Assembly (NCBI GenBank): GCA_032622095.1 | Contig: CP136065.1 | Coordinates: 60,385,094 to 60,449,093, forward strand | DNA: 64,000 bases | Direction of reading: 5' to 3' | DNA from: Siphonodentalium dalli | Lineage: Eukaryota > Mollusca > Scaphopoda > Gadilida > Siphonodentaliidae | Part shown: positions 24,151-38,221 of the stretch, piece by piece | Layout: each line of letters opens with the position of its first letter | Numbering within the stretch: the first letter of the stretch is position 1 | Notes under the pieces: model-generated | The model's input: only the letters and a program-made list of their open reading frames with translations | Told to the model about the DNA's origin: nothing | Database searches by the model: none | Program-made: the position numbers and the translations under genes

Positions 24151-25864
24151 AACCGTCGCTCATATACCGTTTTTAATTTGTTTTCCGCCCTGCCGATGTT
24201 TTATTTGACACCATGGAGGTATCCCAGCACCCGGTGTGCAACTTCTTGTTTATTGTGGCTACTATCTACATTCGACAGTGCATAGCTGAGAAATGTGCTG
24301 AATACTGCATTAGTGAATTCCTAGCAAAAATCGGGGTCCCCGATCCTTAAGTAACATAACTCAGAATCGACACATCATGTTAATCTTTAGTGTTTCATCT
24401 TCTACAAGTAGTCATCATTGACACCTCCACTGCTCAACCACTGGCGGCCTCTCAACGCAAACGAAGGCAACTTGGTGTTCTATATATATACTGTAAGCAC
24501 CCGGTGTTCTAAATACAGCTCAGTGCACTTTTGATTGTTCGACAGAGTAATGTATCAGTAAGGGGGTTACATTTTGCAATAACATTATCGTATCATTTAG
24601 AGGTGTCATGCAGGTCATGGTGATGTCCAGTTCGCCTGGATGCAATGCATCTTGTGTTTAAACAAGAAAAATAGCGTGCACCAACCTAAAGGGTGTGTAA
24701 AAAAATTCCGATATAGGATTTTCTGGTGAGTTTTTACGCCATTTAGACATAATTGGTAGTACTTACGTTGACACTCTGGAGGCAGAATATATCGGCAACG
24801 TATTTTCAAATCGAAAATACTACAACGTATGCCCACGTATAACGCAACACACATAACGATTTTGCACGATATTTGTCTGCTATAAGTGATAAATATAAAT
24901 AGATAAATGCAAATCTATTGATATATTCCTTCCCATAATAATCATATTGCAAAACGTAAGGACCTATTATCTTTCGATACGAAAAGCAATATTGCACCGA
25001 AACGCTTATGTAGAAGAGATCGTCAATCAGTTGGGTTGTGCACATGTGATTGAGTTTTTCGCTCGCGTTATTGGACGCTCATGACCTGATCTCGGTGACT
25101 GTGATGACCTAGCACTTTATACCGGCGCCATTTCTTCGTAATCCCATAGATAATTACAGGTCAGACTGTGCATAATTTCCATCAGTATTTTGTGTCATCA
25201 GCTTGTAGTGGGAATTGCTGATTGTTCATAATTATCACATAACTTCACACACAAACAACAGAGAAAACTCTCGTTTATATTCGGAAGTTCTAATCCGCGG
25301 GGGGAATATTGTAGCTGTTGTATTTCGGAATACACGCGTATATACTGGTATAAAGTTTGTTTTCAAAACTTGGCTAGTGTGGCCAAATAAAGAGATACAG
25401 GTTGTGAACGGCATATTTTATTGCACTTCCAAATAAAAAACGTATGGATTACACATGCATGGATATAAGCACATATATAACCAATGGGTGGGCCACAAGT
25501 TACATGCATCTAAACTTGTGAAATGCTTCTCTCCCTTTTTGCTTTTTGCACTATAGCTATGTTACGGTTCTCCCAAATGAGTTGGAGCTACATATAGGTG
25601 CCCCGGTGGATGAGACTGTCCCTCTCGCGCCAAGTCGCAAATGACCACTCATCACCGGCAAAGCTGGTTCGAAACCCAGTGAGCCCGAATTGATGTTATG
25701 TTCTGGGAATGCAAGGGTAACATGATCCATTAACAGGAGCCATTTATGTTGAATGAGCTTGTGCCCTATCTGACAGTTGAACAATATTGGACTCTTGGTT
25801 TAAACAGACAAATTATTTTATACTAAATATTGGTTGGAGAGTACTAACTATCAGATCTTACTGC

Positions 25865-26264
25865 TTAACCATTTACCCAACAGAACGGCCCTGTGCCAAT
25901 GCATTCTCTTATATATGCGAGTCGACCATAGGTCGCCTCGCATATATAAGAGAATGCATTGGCTTAACACATTAAAAATTATAAAATTGTTAAAGAATGT
26001 AAGAAAAAATGGTAAAAAGTGTTTAAAAAAGATTTTTTTTAGGCCAATGCATTCTCTTATATATGCGAGGCGACCTATGGTCGACTCGCATATATAAGAG
26101 AATGCATTGGCACAGGGCATAACTGTAACTGTCACAATGTGGTCAAGGAGCCGGTTCCAATGATATCCATATGTGTATGGTTCTATTGAGACAGACCGAA
26201 GATATTTTAGGCTGTTGAAGCTTTATTTGGCCGGTTTTGGCCGGTTTGTTGGGTAAAGGGTTAA
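25865..26264. mobile_element. piggyBac-like TTAA MITE with paired palindromes
   Basis: Exact TTAA at both ends (25865-25868, 26261-26264) with inverted termini ccatttacccaaca and tgttgggtaaaggg. Two 67-nt palindromes (25896-25962 and 26044-26110) sit in opposite orientation as part of the terminal repeats, separated by AT-rich filler. The CCC-type terminus plus TTAA fits piggyBac. It is 400 bp with no coding capacity. The right subterminal region also occurs at 14752-14880. Confidence 0.88.
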
Positions 26265-26625
26265 ATAGTAAATGCAATTTACGTAGTAAGCACAAGTTAT
26301 ATAGAAAGTTTATATCATTAATATAGTTTACCGCATTTGTCACCAAGTTTCATTAATATATCAAAGGTCAATTGTGTTGACATTTTCTTCCAACGAACAC
26401 CTGCACATATAGCACTTATCCCATATCACACATGATGTATGAAAAATCCTAAAATACTATATAATAAATTACTGCAATGAAAATAAACCCGAAAAAGAAT
26501 GGTCGTATATCATGGAGAACATTTAGCTGGGCTCGATCTCATTATATTCAACCATTCAACCCATACAACTAGTAATACTATAAGGTGGAATAAGTTTTTA
26601 TCGTAGAATATAACCAGTGTACTTA

Positions 26626-27151
26626 GATCATACCATGAATCTCTACTATGGCTAACGCCCGTAGAGATCACATTCCACCAGTACAAAACCTTGGAACTTT
26701 TTGAAGTTTTGACCGGGAAAATTATAAAGTCTAAAAAAATAACGCAGGTTATATATTTCTTAGTTATTGTCGGTTCCTTGAAAATGTACTTCACTGTAGG
26801 TGAAAGTCCCAACTCGAAATTGCACGATTTAAGTGACTTTGTGGGCGATTGTGCTTTGCCTCGCTTACAATTATGGAATGTCTTCTGGGTAATTAGTTAA
26901 GTGTTTATTGCGATATTGGCTCACAAAAATTCACAGAAAAGCATACAATCTCGAGCTGCAACCACCCTCTAATATGAAGTAGATTACCGAGGAACACATA
27001 TTAACATAGTAATATATTCCCTGCCTTGTTTGATCAATATTATAAAGTTCCTTGTCAGAACGGGTCAGAACATCAAAAAGTTGCCAGGTTTTGTACTGGT
27101 GGAATGTGATATCTATGGACGTTAGCCATAGTAGAGATTCATGTCATGATC
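26626..27151. mobile_element. TA-flanked MITE with ~75-bp terminal inverted repeats
   Basis: Left gatcataccatgaatctcta and right its near-complement ending 27151. The repeats continue through ggctaacg and cattccaccagtacaaaacc. TA lies on both sides (26624-26625, 27152-27153), suggesting Tc1/mariner-like or another TA-duplicating superfamily. No transposase. A related copy lies at 17000-17311 and a fused-termini version at 50996-51060. Confidence 0.8.
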
Positions 27152-27754
27152 TACATCGTCCTCTGTGACGAATTACCTGAAAAAATATGCAATTTTGCAC
27201 TTTCTTGCTCCTATAGGACGAAGGTGTATGTTTTTTCTCGTGAATTAAGATTAGATTAGTATAGTTGCACAGAAAGATGGGCTGTCCCCTGGCGTAGTTA
27301 CAAAGGTCGGAGACTCAGCAACGTAGTATTGACGTGCAGTCTTCCAAATGCTGCGAGACAAACACATGCGGAGTGGGTGCAGGGTGCAACACTACATAGC
27401 TCAGCATAGACCTTCATATGTCATTCGTGTTATTTCTGGGAGAAGATGGTCTATCACAAATGTCACGATACTTTGTTTATTGATGACGCAATGTGTAAAA
27501 CACATGGTACGTGTGTTGCAGGTATAAACTGACCTTAGGGTTTTTGGTAGGTCAAGGTTATCTACTTGAGTTGCTAGTTAGTTTTGTTTATTGATGTTTA
27601 TCGTCATTTCAGTAGCTATGGCACACCACGACGTTGTCAGTTTTACGTGTGGTGGAAAACACATAAAGCATTAATTTTACCAAGCAATCACACCACTTTA
27701 CGTATAAATCACCGACACCAGTAAGCAAACTCACAAGCTTAGCCAGATACATGT

Positions 27755-28018
27755 GGAGCTCCGTGGTCCAGTGGTTAGCGTGTCGGACTTGTATTCTCTG
27801 CAAACACATCGATATGGGTTCGCAGCGCGTCGCCGGTCATTGGGTTTCCACACAGCAGTGGCTTGGCCGCTTTGAGCAGCGCCTGCAATGGCTGCAGCCG
27901 GTTCATTGGTTGGCTAGTACAAATGACTGGGGTAATATTGTACCAAGCATGTTAGAGCAAGACATTGAATAATCGCTATATAAAATTGGTCATTATTATT
28001 TTTATTATTATTATAAAT
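27755..28018 (+). mobile_element. tRNA-derived SINE
   Basis: The head resembles a tRNA: box A tggtccagtggttag (27764-27778) and a box B-like gggttcgcagc (27816-27826) about 50 bases on, the layout of an RNA polymerase III promoter. An unrelated body follows, ending aataatcgctatataaaatt and a TTA-rich tail (about 27990-28018), common in invertebrate SINEs. The apparent frame 27751-27972 is a by-product. Box B deviates from GGTTCGAATCC, so this copy is probably silent. Confidence 0.75.
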
Positions 28019-28419
28019 TAATCAGGCTATCCTTTGCATCACCATCCGTGGACTGCTTATTTTGGCTGGATGGGATCAGGTTACTACGTTGTCAGATTTT
28101 TGCAGCTTTCGACCAGGAACCAGTCTATTCAACAAGAGACATTAAGTGAGCGCAAATAAACAGTCACGAGAGTCGCAAATACAATGACAGACGGCAGCCA
28201 TATAGTAATTTTTATTCACTAAACAGTTATATCAACTTGAGACGAAAATAATTCATTAAAATGCACTTTTACTTCAATGAACTAGAAATTTAGACAGTTG
28301 TTGTCGAATTTCGCGCGACAGAGTGGTCCTTCTCTTTGTTCACCGAAAAGTTAAAAACGTATATAGTAACCTGACCCTTTCTGCCATATTTTGAACTGTT
28401 GCGCCATGCAACTTACCGA

Positions 28420-29060
28420 CTGATCTACCGGGGCCCCGACAGCAGCTGCACTCAACGGTGCTTTCCTTCAATTAGGTGAGCAATATCGATACCGCTTCCA
28501 CTCATGATATCACACATTGAATCTAGCAGCGACAAAATCCTGAGACAGTACATAAATTGTGGAATATACTACACCCGCTAATGGGACAAGCATCATCACC
28601 ATAAAACATTTGGGTTATAAAACACGCATACTGTCCCCATGGATCTCTACAGTTCCATACAGGCAGTCAACATCTACGATTGCTGTAACCTTCGTGATTA
28701 AATCGCACATTGCCTCATATATAACAACGCCACGACCCGTCTAGTAGCATTGTTGACATCGATTGGTAGAACGTTATTGTAACACCATCTCTTCAAGGAC
28801 GGTGTCAGATCTGACATCTTGGCCGCCTTTCTGTACTGGTGACATTTTCCATTTGTACACCAAAATGTCCATTTATCTTAAGTGTACTCAGTATTTTACT
28901 GGCGAAACGATTTAGTCTACATCAGGTGCTATATGATGACAAGTCACGTGCTTCTATATCATCGAACAACATAACTTCAAATGATAAATCGGCTCTGTCT
29001 GGACCAAGCTACTGGATCTTCATCACCATTAGGAAGGACATAGGGTTCACTCCTGGTTAA
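28420..29060 (-). pseudogene. Degenerate coding-like segment, unknown
   Basis: On the minus strand, short frames have protein-like composition separated by stops and frame changes, for example CDLITKVTAIVDVDCLYG near 28650 and GPDRADLSFEVMLFDDIE near 28990. I cannot name a family. It may be a decayed transposon or host pseudogene, or chance. Confidence 0.2.
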
Positions 29061-30511
29061 TAGGTCTTGCTAATTTGCTATGCTGCTGGTGGTTCCAGTT
29101 GATTTACTACGACGCTGCTAGGGGAAAGCAAAAGCCAGTGTCTGTATGAACTATTCAATTAAGGATTTTGTAATATTTTAATAGTGGTGTAGCTAGTGTT
29201 CGCAAAACTACAGGAAATGCCATCTCACTTATGACCGGTTTGCATCAACTAACACAGCAGTTATTAAAAAATTTCTCGATTTATTTACATCTTCCAAAGA
29301 CCACATTAATGACAACTTTAAATAAAATAACTTTTTCTTAGCAGCATCGCTTTGCCATACCAGCATCATAGTAATTAATCAGGACCCACCAGCGCCACCA
29401 TTGCGCATATAAACCACCGACCCCTTGCAAGTGAATGACAGACTTGCCCAGATACACGATTATCCTCGATCCCTTTACGACGGGGAAATGCGGTTTTACC
29501 GAACAAGCCACCGGGGTTCAAAGCTCAGCCAGGTCCAGCGTGCAAGCAGCTAAACGAAACGCCATATAAAGGGACGAGGTCAGAGGGTCTGCGTTTGGTT
29601 GTTCCATATTCCCAAGTCCAGTAAATTTCGTTTATGTCTCATCACCCTCCAACACTGATTCCACCCCACATCTGTGTCCTTCCCGAAATAACAGATTGTA
29701 TTCGTGTTTAATAAGATCACTTCGGCATTATATATTGTAGCAATATCTCAGAACGGAGGGAGTAAAAGAGATATTTCAAATCCACTAAATCTAAACACTC
29801 TTATCTAGATATATATATCGGGAATTACTGTATACCTTGCCATTTGCATTTATAAACGTGTTATATATACCGGAAGATACATGCCACTTGCATTAGCTCA
29901 GATAATTGAAGCGGGCGTGGGAGGTATTAGCACTCAATAGTCCGTGCCTTGAATGGAAAGTGGATTGCACCTTTGTACACGTATATTAAAACATTGAACT
30001 TTGGTGTAGGATAAACTGGTCATTCTGTGTTTGGGATTGTGTTAATTCATTTATCATTTAAACTGATTTGAACGCGGATTCCCCACAATCAAGAGGGGTC
30101 AGTCTTGTGAATAACGTAAATTCGCATTGTACATACGTTCCCCGGAATTCCCAAGACCAGAATCTCGGGATGACTCCTTGTGGGTTAGTTTATCGCAAAT
30201 AGGACTATATGCAATACTACTAACTGATGAACAACTGCTGGCCTGTGTGACGCTGGAAGTGCTTGGCCGTCGAATGCGTCGATGTACAATTGTGTTTGAA
30301 CCTATGTGTATTACGCTGCTCAGCACACAGCCGCTCATGTTGCATACTTAGCGTAAAGCCTTTATTGGCAATTTTCTGATCAATTGCGTCAAATTAAGCA
30401 TAATATCGTCCAATAATAAAACGGTTATTTATGTGACATTTTTATGGTTGTGATATTTGCAGAGGAATTATTATGAAATGAAGCGGATATAAGAATTACG
30501 CTGGTAACGAT
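29061..30511. other. No gene recognised
   Basis: The part at 29400-29460 shares an ordered phrase (accaccgac, cttgcccagatacac) with sequence just left of the SINE at about 27705-27750, hinting at a weak dispersed repeat. Otherwise nothing is seen. Confidence 0.35.
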
Positions 30512-30785
30512 TTAACCCTTTCATGGCGGGATATGTGTGGTGCTGCATTAGATATCATATGCCAACTAGTGAATTATCTTGTATATATGCGAGTTTCCTA
30601 CACACGGTGCCTCGCATATATATATAAGAGAATGCACTGGCTCACATGGTCATGGTAAATATTGTTAGGGCAATGTATTTTCTTACATATGCGAGGCTCC
30701 CTATGCGAGACTCGTATATATAAAAAAGTGCATTGGCACAGGATTTTTGCAAAATTTCAGGAAGCTCCTGTCATGGAAGGGTTAA
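30512..30785. mobile_element. TTAA MITE, 274 bp
   Basis: TTAA at 30512-30515 and 30782-30785; ends ttaaccctttcatggcggga and catggaagggttaa. Inside are two degraded versions of the 67-nt palindrome (about 30560-30640 and 30668-30736). It is more diverged than the copy at 25865 and so probably older. Confidence 0.82.
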
Positions 30786-31627
30786 TGAATTATATATGGG
30801 CAAAACCAAGATGACCAGGGACAGTGGATGTCGTAGCGATTCACACCAAACTGACGACCGAGATCTTCGAAAGTTGGAAATCCGAGTGTCTTACACAATA
30901 ATATGGGACATGGCAAGAATGATGATGCTAGACATATATTAATATTATAAATACTGGTTGGAATGTTTTCTTTTAAACGAGCCGTTTTAATTGCATTTGT
31001 CTTTAATTTCGGGAACTATGAGATTCGGCTTGAAGTCAAGGGAGGTGGTGCAAATTGTAATACTCCAATGGATGTTCACGTTTCCAGTATATTTTAATAA
31101 GGATACTACTCTAATACATTTACTGCTGCCCACCCCATGATATGCATACGAGCTAAATTTGGCAGGCAGTCATCGCCTTTGCAACTATACCGATATGTTA
31201 TGACCACGCATTCGTCAGTAGTTTCATGGCTGACCACCATTCTACCTTCCACATTTGTTTTCCAAATCGGCACATTATACCACAAGTCGCCATTCGTAAT
31301 CTAGAATGTTCATGTCTCCGTAATTTATGCACAATGAGCCACCATTGATATCTCTGACATAATTAGTTCACTTCTGAGGAATCTACACTACACCACAGGC
31401 CCCTGATGAAAATACTAAAATAACAATATAGACTTTACCAGTGACAAGGTTCAAAAGATCGATTTTGGCTAAAACCACACAAACTATCAGAAACATAGTT
31501 AATAAATTCTAGAAATCAATCATTTCAGCAAAACTATCCTCCGATGTGTCATATTGGTAATCAAATTCCCTTTCATTTGACATATAACTCGGCGAACTTG
31601 AACGAAGTGAAGTCGAGATATCGTTTC

Positions 31628-31745
31628 ACTGTGGCCCGCGACATAAAACGGAACAACTAATATAAGTCTATTATCGGCTTATTACACGATCAAATAGGTC
31701 AATTATGAACCTATTTGCGCGAGGATATGTTGGAATTTTGTATGC
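31628..31745. repeat. Dispersed repeat 'aacctatttgc' family
   Basis: Contains tatgaacctatttgcgcgag and an actgtggcccgcgacat block like 8268-8300. A related but more rearranged set of phrases, including agccgataatgtgc, occupies 33800-34110. Confidence 0.5.
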
Positions 31746-31749
31746 CGAC

Positions 31750-33800
31750 GATGATCACGATATATTCATAAGTGTCATATATGGCATATGTTCTATCTTT
31801 CTCAATGAGAAACTGGCAGTGGTATATTTATACCTTAAACGGACATGGCTCCTTCAAACCACCAATTTGTTTTCTACGTGATTTGGAGCGACGGATACGA
31901 TATGTTATATACCGGCTTCATATGCCCCGAAAAACACTTGCCAAAGTCACAGCCTTTTTCAGCCATTTTCAACTATTCGCCAGAAATCTTTATTGGTACC
32001 AGATCAGGAATTGAATACTACGGAACGCTCTTTTCTGTTCCATGTCGCGCAAATGGCTGTGTCACACAAACACCGTATTCGCAGTTGTATTTTTCATTAC
32101 TTCAATGCGTCTTTTTGGGTTACATAATGCTCGTAGAATAGTAGTTCAGATATTTATCGACTATTTCGATACTGAGAAAAATTCAAAAGCGAATAATATT
32201 ATGTGTATTTTGAAGCGCAAACCGCCATGTTGCTTTAAAGGGACTACGATAGGACAGCAGCAATATGACTCAAATTGTGTAACACGTCACTCAAAAGATG
32301 ACAATGAAAACTGAATTGAAAGAGCAACAAACACTCGTTCTTTCCACCAATTGTAGAATGTCATAGGTGATACCGTGTGGTCAGGCATTATTCTATATGT
32401 AGATATATTTTGCTAACTGCAGCTGTGACCTCCGCCTGGTGACAGGCCATCAATGATGAATGAATTCCGAGAATTCACTGCGCTTTCTCTATCGTTCGAT
32501 AGTAGTATAGACTGGCACCCCAATGGAAAATTGAATCGACGTAATGTTATTACCACATGGATCACAATAAATGGATTTTGCCATATAGTTCTAAATCAGA
32601 TATATTTGAAGATAACATGTGCTATCTAGGCACCCAACAACTTGCTCAACCATTTATAATATACGCATAATTATCCCTGGGTGTCGGTCTGATAACTTGT
32701 CCCACTCGTTCCCTGACAATATAAATATTTGGTAGAACCCCTACTTCCCATGGACTGACCACATAACTTGCGCAGGCGGTTTTCAATCAACACCAACATT
32801 GAGTTAATTGTTTTATAATCGTAATCCACTGCCTTCAGACATTCACTAATATATATGGGATTTATTCATTCTGGAAATGAGAATTGCAAAGAACGATTGT
32901 CTGGGTCTGACTAATGAAGTGCGTCCGCTAGGGATCGGTGAATGGGATCCGTCTAGCCACTGGTGAAAATCTCAGTCCATGCAACAAACTGTGAATGTAG
33001 AGTGATTAGTAAAAGAACCCCAAAGTTAAGCCAAATGATAGCATCATTACTAATACATTACTTGTACATCATGATTGGCAAAGTAATCACGAGCTGAACA
33101 GACATAATTAAATACATGCATTGTCGATGTGTGTGTCCTCGAAGAGAACTAATTTTCATTGAGTCTTGTAAAATCATTGCAATGAAAATAATCTTCGATT
33201 CCCACTGTTTTATTTAGTGGCAGAATTTTAGACATGTGTGGACGTCAATGTGTATGAAAGTAAATATGGACTGGGGATTGTATCCTAAATGTGACCCTCT
33301 ATCCCATTTGCGGAAACCCTGTCTAATGTGACATAACGTTCAAACTGCGTTCGGGCTACACCAGTTTTCCAAATTAACACAAATTATATCTTGAATCCTT
33401 CAAGTTGATGAAAGCATTTCCTTATATAACTTTTCTGTGTATACTCACAATGTATATGATGTATCTTGTATTCATTACGATTTTCTAGGATTGCAGGTCA
33501 GAGCGGCATCCATAACCTGTAAACAAATTTCAATAGATTATAAATGAAACAGATGAACTTTTACCAGACTATATGAGTCAATAATTGCAATTTAAAGATG
33601 TTAATTTACTCTTCTATCACAGACCGACATTGACTTTCAATCCAGTGCATTTTTATAAATCTGAACAAGGTCAGTATTGGAAGCGGTCAACTTGTCATGT
33701 CGTGGTCACGTGCACTGAATGATGAGTGTCGTAAACCAAGAAGGAACAGATTGTGGAGGAGGGATGAAACATGTGTACAAATCCAACATATCCTCGCGGA
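31750..33800. other. No gene recognised
   Basis: Three overlapping plus frames at 31772-32314 (80, 98 and 90 codons) have no recognisable domain or splice sites. The rest is closed in all frames. Confidence 0.35.
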
Positions 33801-34616
33801 AATACGCACATAATCGACCAATAATGTGAAGTGATTCTGAAATAAGCAGATAATGGAGTCTTACCAGTTATTTCGTTTTATGGCGCGGACCACAGTGAAA
33901 ACACCTAATAAAGAACGTACACCTAAAAAGTCGTGAGATGGCTTATTTGTCTCATTGTCCGCACATTGCCTGCTTAGCATCACCTCATTATGAGTCGATA
34001 ATGTGACTAAATTTTCTCATTTTCAGCACATTACCGACTCAAAATGATGCGAATCTAAGCAGATTATATACCTAAAACAAGTTCTATTATAAGCCGATAA
34101 TGTGCTAGTTTTCGGGAGAACAGGCTGACCAATCCAGTTTATTAATGACGAAAATATGACAAACACAACCTAGACTTCACTTTTAGCCATGGTTCATCTT
34201 AGTGTTCTTACAATCTATTAGAGAACTTGTACTGAAATAAGGAATGATTCACCAATTTTTTTCTGGACTTGAATATGATGAAACGTTTTACTATTTGATG
34301 AATTCTGGTCTAAAGTTGCCGCAGCAGCTCTCTTTCAAATTTAAGATGACTGTTAAATTCAGCATTTGGGTCGCAAGTACCACTCAACAGGGGAGTGCGA
34401 ATATTGCATAAATCATGGGGATGAGACGCTTACTATCTCATGAATATATTAACTATAATTTAATGAAATTAAAAACAAAATCAAATAAAAATATATATGT
34501 ATAAATTCAACGTTCTTGGTAAGATCCAGTTTCTGATGGCACAGTTCTGTGAACTCCACTCCAATTTTATATTCAGTAAAGTATACTTGATTTTTAGAAT
34601 TGTTCTTGACTATTTA

Positions 34617-34970
34617 AAATATTTAAAGTGATGTGAAACACTCTGGTAGGGTGATCACATAGAAATTGAGAATAATCTTGCTCAAAGTAGTTATGAATAT
34701 TAAATCCAAATTGACAACAAACACCGTCACTCTTATATATTAATTAAATGCAATGACTCTCGATGGCGAAATCATTTGTGTTAGATTATCGCCTATAGTT
34801 GCGTCCAGAATCGAGATGTAAATATTTAGGGTGTAGTTCAGACGCTGTTTTCTATGGAGTGGTATGGTCGATTTCTTTGCGATTTTCGGCGATGCTAATG
34901 GAATGCGTCTGAGTACTAACTTATCAATGTCACACACCCGAACAAGTCCATAATATGTCTTTAATGCAGT
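34617..34970 (+). repeat. Dispersed repeat, partner of 10755-11110
   Basis: Same orientation and order of phrases as 10755-11110 with moderate divergence and small indels. The minus frame at 34740-35006 lies in it but has no partner frame preserved in the other copy. Confidence 0.75.
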
Positions 34971-35009
34971 CGCGACTGGACATTCGTAACAAAAATGTAA
35001 TGCCATTTT

Positions 35010-38000
35010 CGGGGACTCGACCTTCTAGTTGTCCAGCCAATCGTCCACTAACCCTGGATAGCAGAACCTATGCGCTACTAAATCTGATGACTGTATAGAC
35101 TGATGTCACATGGGGATAGCCTAGAACACATTCGCATACAGGCAAGTTTCTATTCATGGCAACTCCCACCGCAGAGGCTGTCATGTTAGAGTGTATGAAC
35201 GAATAATTCTTATAAAATGCAGGTGCAAGGCTGTTTACCACGCGGTGGGTATGCTATAAGATTTGCTAAATGCACAGGCGATTCTTCAGCTGACATCATT
35301 ATAGATTTGTTGTTGTCTTTGTAGAAACTAAACCTTTCTTACGTGTTATGGTACCACACATTGCATGGCATATCTCTCCAGTCCCAATAGCTGGCAGTAA
35401 GATTCGGGTACCTATCGGTCGCAATTTGAATGGATTCTTCCACTCGGTTATAAAAATGTACATGCAGTGGACTGGTCCATTATTCATTTGGGTGGATATG
35501 AGCATAATAATTCATATTAATTGGTAGGATATGGTTGGACAATAAGTTATTGTCGTTTGTTGAACTTATTAGCTGAACATTTCATGAGGGAACTATTTAT
35601 TCAGTTTTTGGTATAAAACATGTGAAGCCTCTTAGTGCATATAGAATTGTTGGCAGTCGACATTACGACGAAACAGCGAGCTGATGGAAACGGCATATTG
35701 TGTCAAAAGACACTTTCGCACGCGGTTAACAAATCGCGCCAAAAATCATGGTTGCTGAGATGTTGTGGTGTTACAGAATTTCAAGAGGTGGTGGGCCGAT
35801 TTCGCAGCCTCATAGCTACTTTATATTATCCCCACACTCCTCTAGTTTCAGTAAAATAATCAATATGATGGAATATTTTTTTCGAGTGATTTTCACGAAA
35901 ATGCGCGCTCCTCTGAGATCTGTAATTAAATCCAGCCCAACAGCGAACATGCACAAGAGAACGCAACACGCAGATCAGTCGTGTTTACCGATATTAACAA
36001 CAGGCTCTCCGTTTTCTTTGTCCCACGGCGGCAAAGCATGTTGAAACATGTGAACAGTAATTGAACATGATATTGCAAACAGTCCACCCACTTTTGTGAG
36101 ATCACTAGGGGGTTGATGATGACACGTGCATTCGGAGTGAACACAGACTCGAACAGCTATACGCTTAGCTTAGCTTCAGCCCAACTGACGACAACGGCGC
36201 AAACTGGCAGCGGTAAAGTGACAAGAAACACGTCCCAGCATGCACGGACATTACCGGTTTGTCACACGCCATGTTTATATATGAACGGAGTGCTAACTTT
36301 CTACATTTAACTTGTGTTTTTGTGTTTCTGATATCAAATTTACAGGTTATTTTTGGGTTGGGGCTATCGGCAATACTATCTGGATGAATGTTACATTCAT
36401 TAAAAAATCAGTCGATCTAAATGAACAAATACATGTAGACGGTGTCCATTCCAAGTGATCGTTCGTAGTAATGTGGCAATTTATATCCATACTAGTTGGT
36501 AAACATCTCAATATGCTAATAAGATCGAAACAAGTCGTATAGAAAATAGAAGTTGTTAGTGCCTCATACATTCTGATACATCTTGAACGGCCTACAATAA
36601 ACTGCGATACTTCTGTGAGCGGGAGATTCCATCGTATTCACATATATGCCAACCCTACTTTGGATCCTCCATCTTGCATTTCTTGCGGAACCATGCATGT
36701 ATATATATTAAAATATATCTTTATGTTTACGGTCACACTATCATACTGTTTATTTGTAATTACATTATTCATTAAGAATTTTAAAATCAAGAGACTTGGC
36801 TTTTCTTGGCAATCATGCTAACAATATTATAGACGTCGCATATCCTGGGTGATAAATGCGTCTCAACATACTGAACTGGCGCTTCCGTCCTCAATTACAA
36901 TGGTTGTCACCAGGTCCCCATGGATACTATTGTTTCTCATTAGCAATCTGCCAAATTCTTTCATATTAAGAGAACAAGCCCTGACGGTACGCATTACTCT
37001 ATTTTCCGGAAAAGTGGTGACAGTGTGCGACGCTGTTGATCGATCTGTAAATGACTGTCACGGGCACACGAGAGTGTCGGATTAACCGAGCAAGAGAACC
37101 TACAAGATAAAATGGTTAAAAGGCCCATTATATCCATCAAATACCACAATTTGTCGCCATCAAAGTCGCGTAATAGCCTTTTATTTTAATATCATTTAAG
37201 ACGGGGCATGAATCTTGAACTTTGGCTGACATCGGGGTATGAAGCCCGCGTATACCGCCTGCAAATGGCCTGATGCACGCGTTCCAAGAGCGAAGGAAAA
37301 AAACCCCCTAAAATACTGGACGTCTAAATGCGCAACCAGTTTCACGAACTGAGATGGATAAAAGCAATTCGATTCCATGTATAGGCGTCACATCCTCCGT
37401 GATTAATGCAGTCCATATAACTGCGACTAAATGAATCGAATTCGACTGGACCAAAGTATAATGGCCACCTTCAGTATATTAGCCACGAACCTGGTTTTGG
37501 CACCGCCCACCCCAAAGCCTGTTAACATAAATACGTTTAACCTATGTATGATTTTGTTTCTTCTTCTACGCCATTTTGTTTAAAGTATAAATACTATCAT
37601 TGTAAATTGGGAGAGAGGCAAAGTAAGTAGTGTAACTTTTCCCCAATCCCATTTGTGTCATGCATAATATACAAATAAAATATGTTTAAAGTAAAGTGCA
37701 ATGCATGCTTACCGTAAGTCCAATCCACGCGATTGTGGTACACATGAACATGCAATCTCTCCCCATAGTGCTTCGCTGTGTGTGGCTCTAATGTGGTATA
37801 TAATGGAACATGTAACGACGCGCGGCACAGGTCTTTCGTTAAGATTTGATTTTCTTCATATAATTCCAATACAGATTCCTGTGGTTTTGAAAATGTAATT
37901 TCGCACCATCTCCATCGATAGGGCATAATTATGTTACCGTTAATCATAAAATGCATTATAGATGCACGTCTAACTCTATACAGTGACGTAGCTATATACA

Positions 38001-38010
38001 TGTACATGTG
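35010..38010. other. No gene recognised
   Basis: A scatter of frames under 150 codons. The longest (minus, 37597-38037, 146 codons) has no domain, signal peptide or membrane pattern I can defend. The stretch is treated as intron. Confidence 0.35.
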
Positions 38011-38013
38011 GTT

Positions 38014-38096
38014 ATGCAAGAAATAAGTAGGATACACATTAAGACTTGTTTATAGTTCAATATAGTCTAAAGATGTATCCTACTTATTTCTTGCAT
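38014..38096. repeat. Hairpin with perfect 23-bp arms
   Basis: Arm 38014-38036 (gcaagaaataagtaggatac core) is exactly complementary to 38074-38096, around a 37-base AT-rich loop. Confidence 0.9.
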
Positions 38097-38221
38097 CCGA
38101 TATAAGAACGCTGGCATAGCTGACTATTTGCTGTATAATTACACAATGATGACACAGATTGCGAATTTTTAGGTGAGAGACCAAAAATACGCTAATCAGT
38201 GATGTCCACTGATCTATATAT

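Noticed and set aside
25600-25690. Second tRNA-like or SINE head (ggttcgaaaccc)
   Set aside because: Box B is good but there is no matching box A at the right distance and no SINE tail.
27755-27830. A tRNA gene
   Set aside because: Box A and a degenerate box B are present but the arms do not fold into a cloverleaf with a credible anticodon stem; the attached body and TTA tail indicate a SINE.
31772-32314. Cluster of three overlapping plus frames
   Set aside because: Mutually overlapping frames of similar length without domain are typical of chance.
37597-38037. 146-codon minus frame
   Set aside because: Amino-acid composition is ordinary for a chance frame, with no motif, signal or splice logic.
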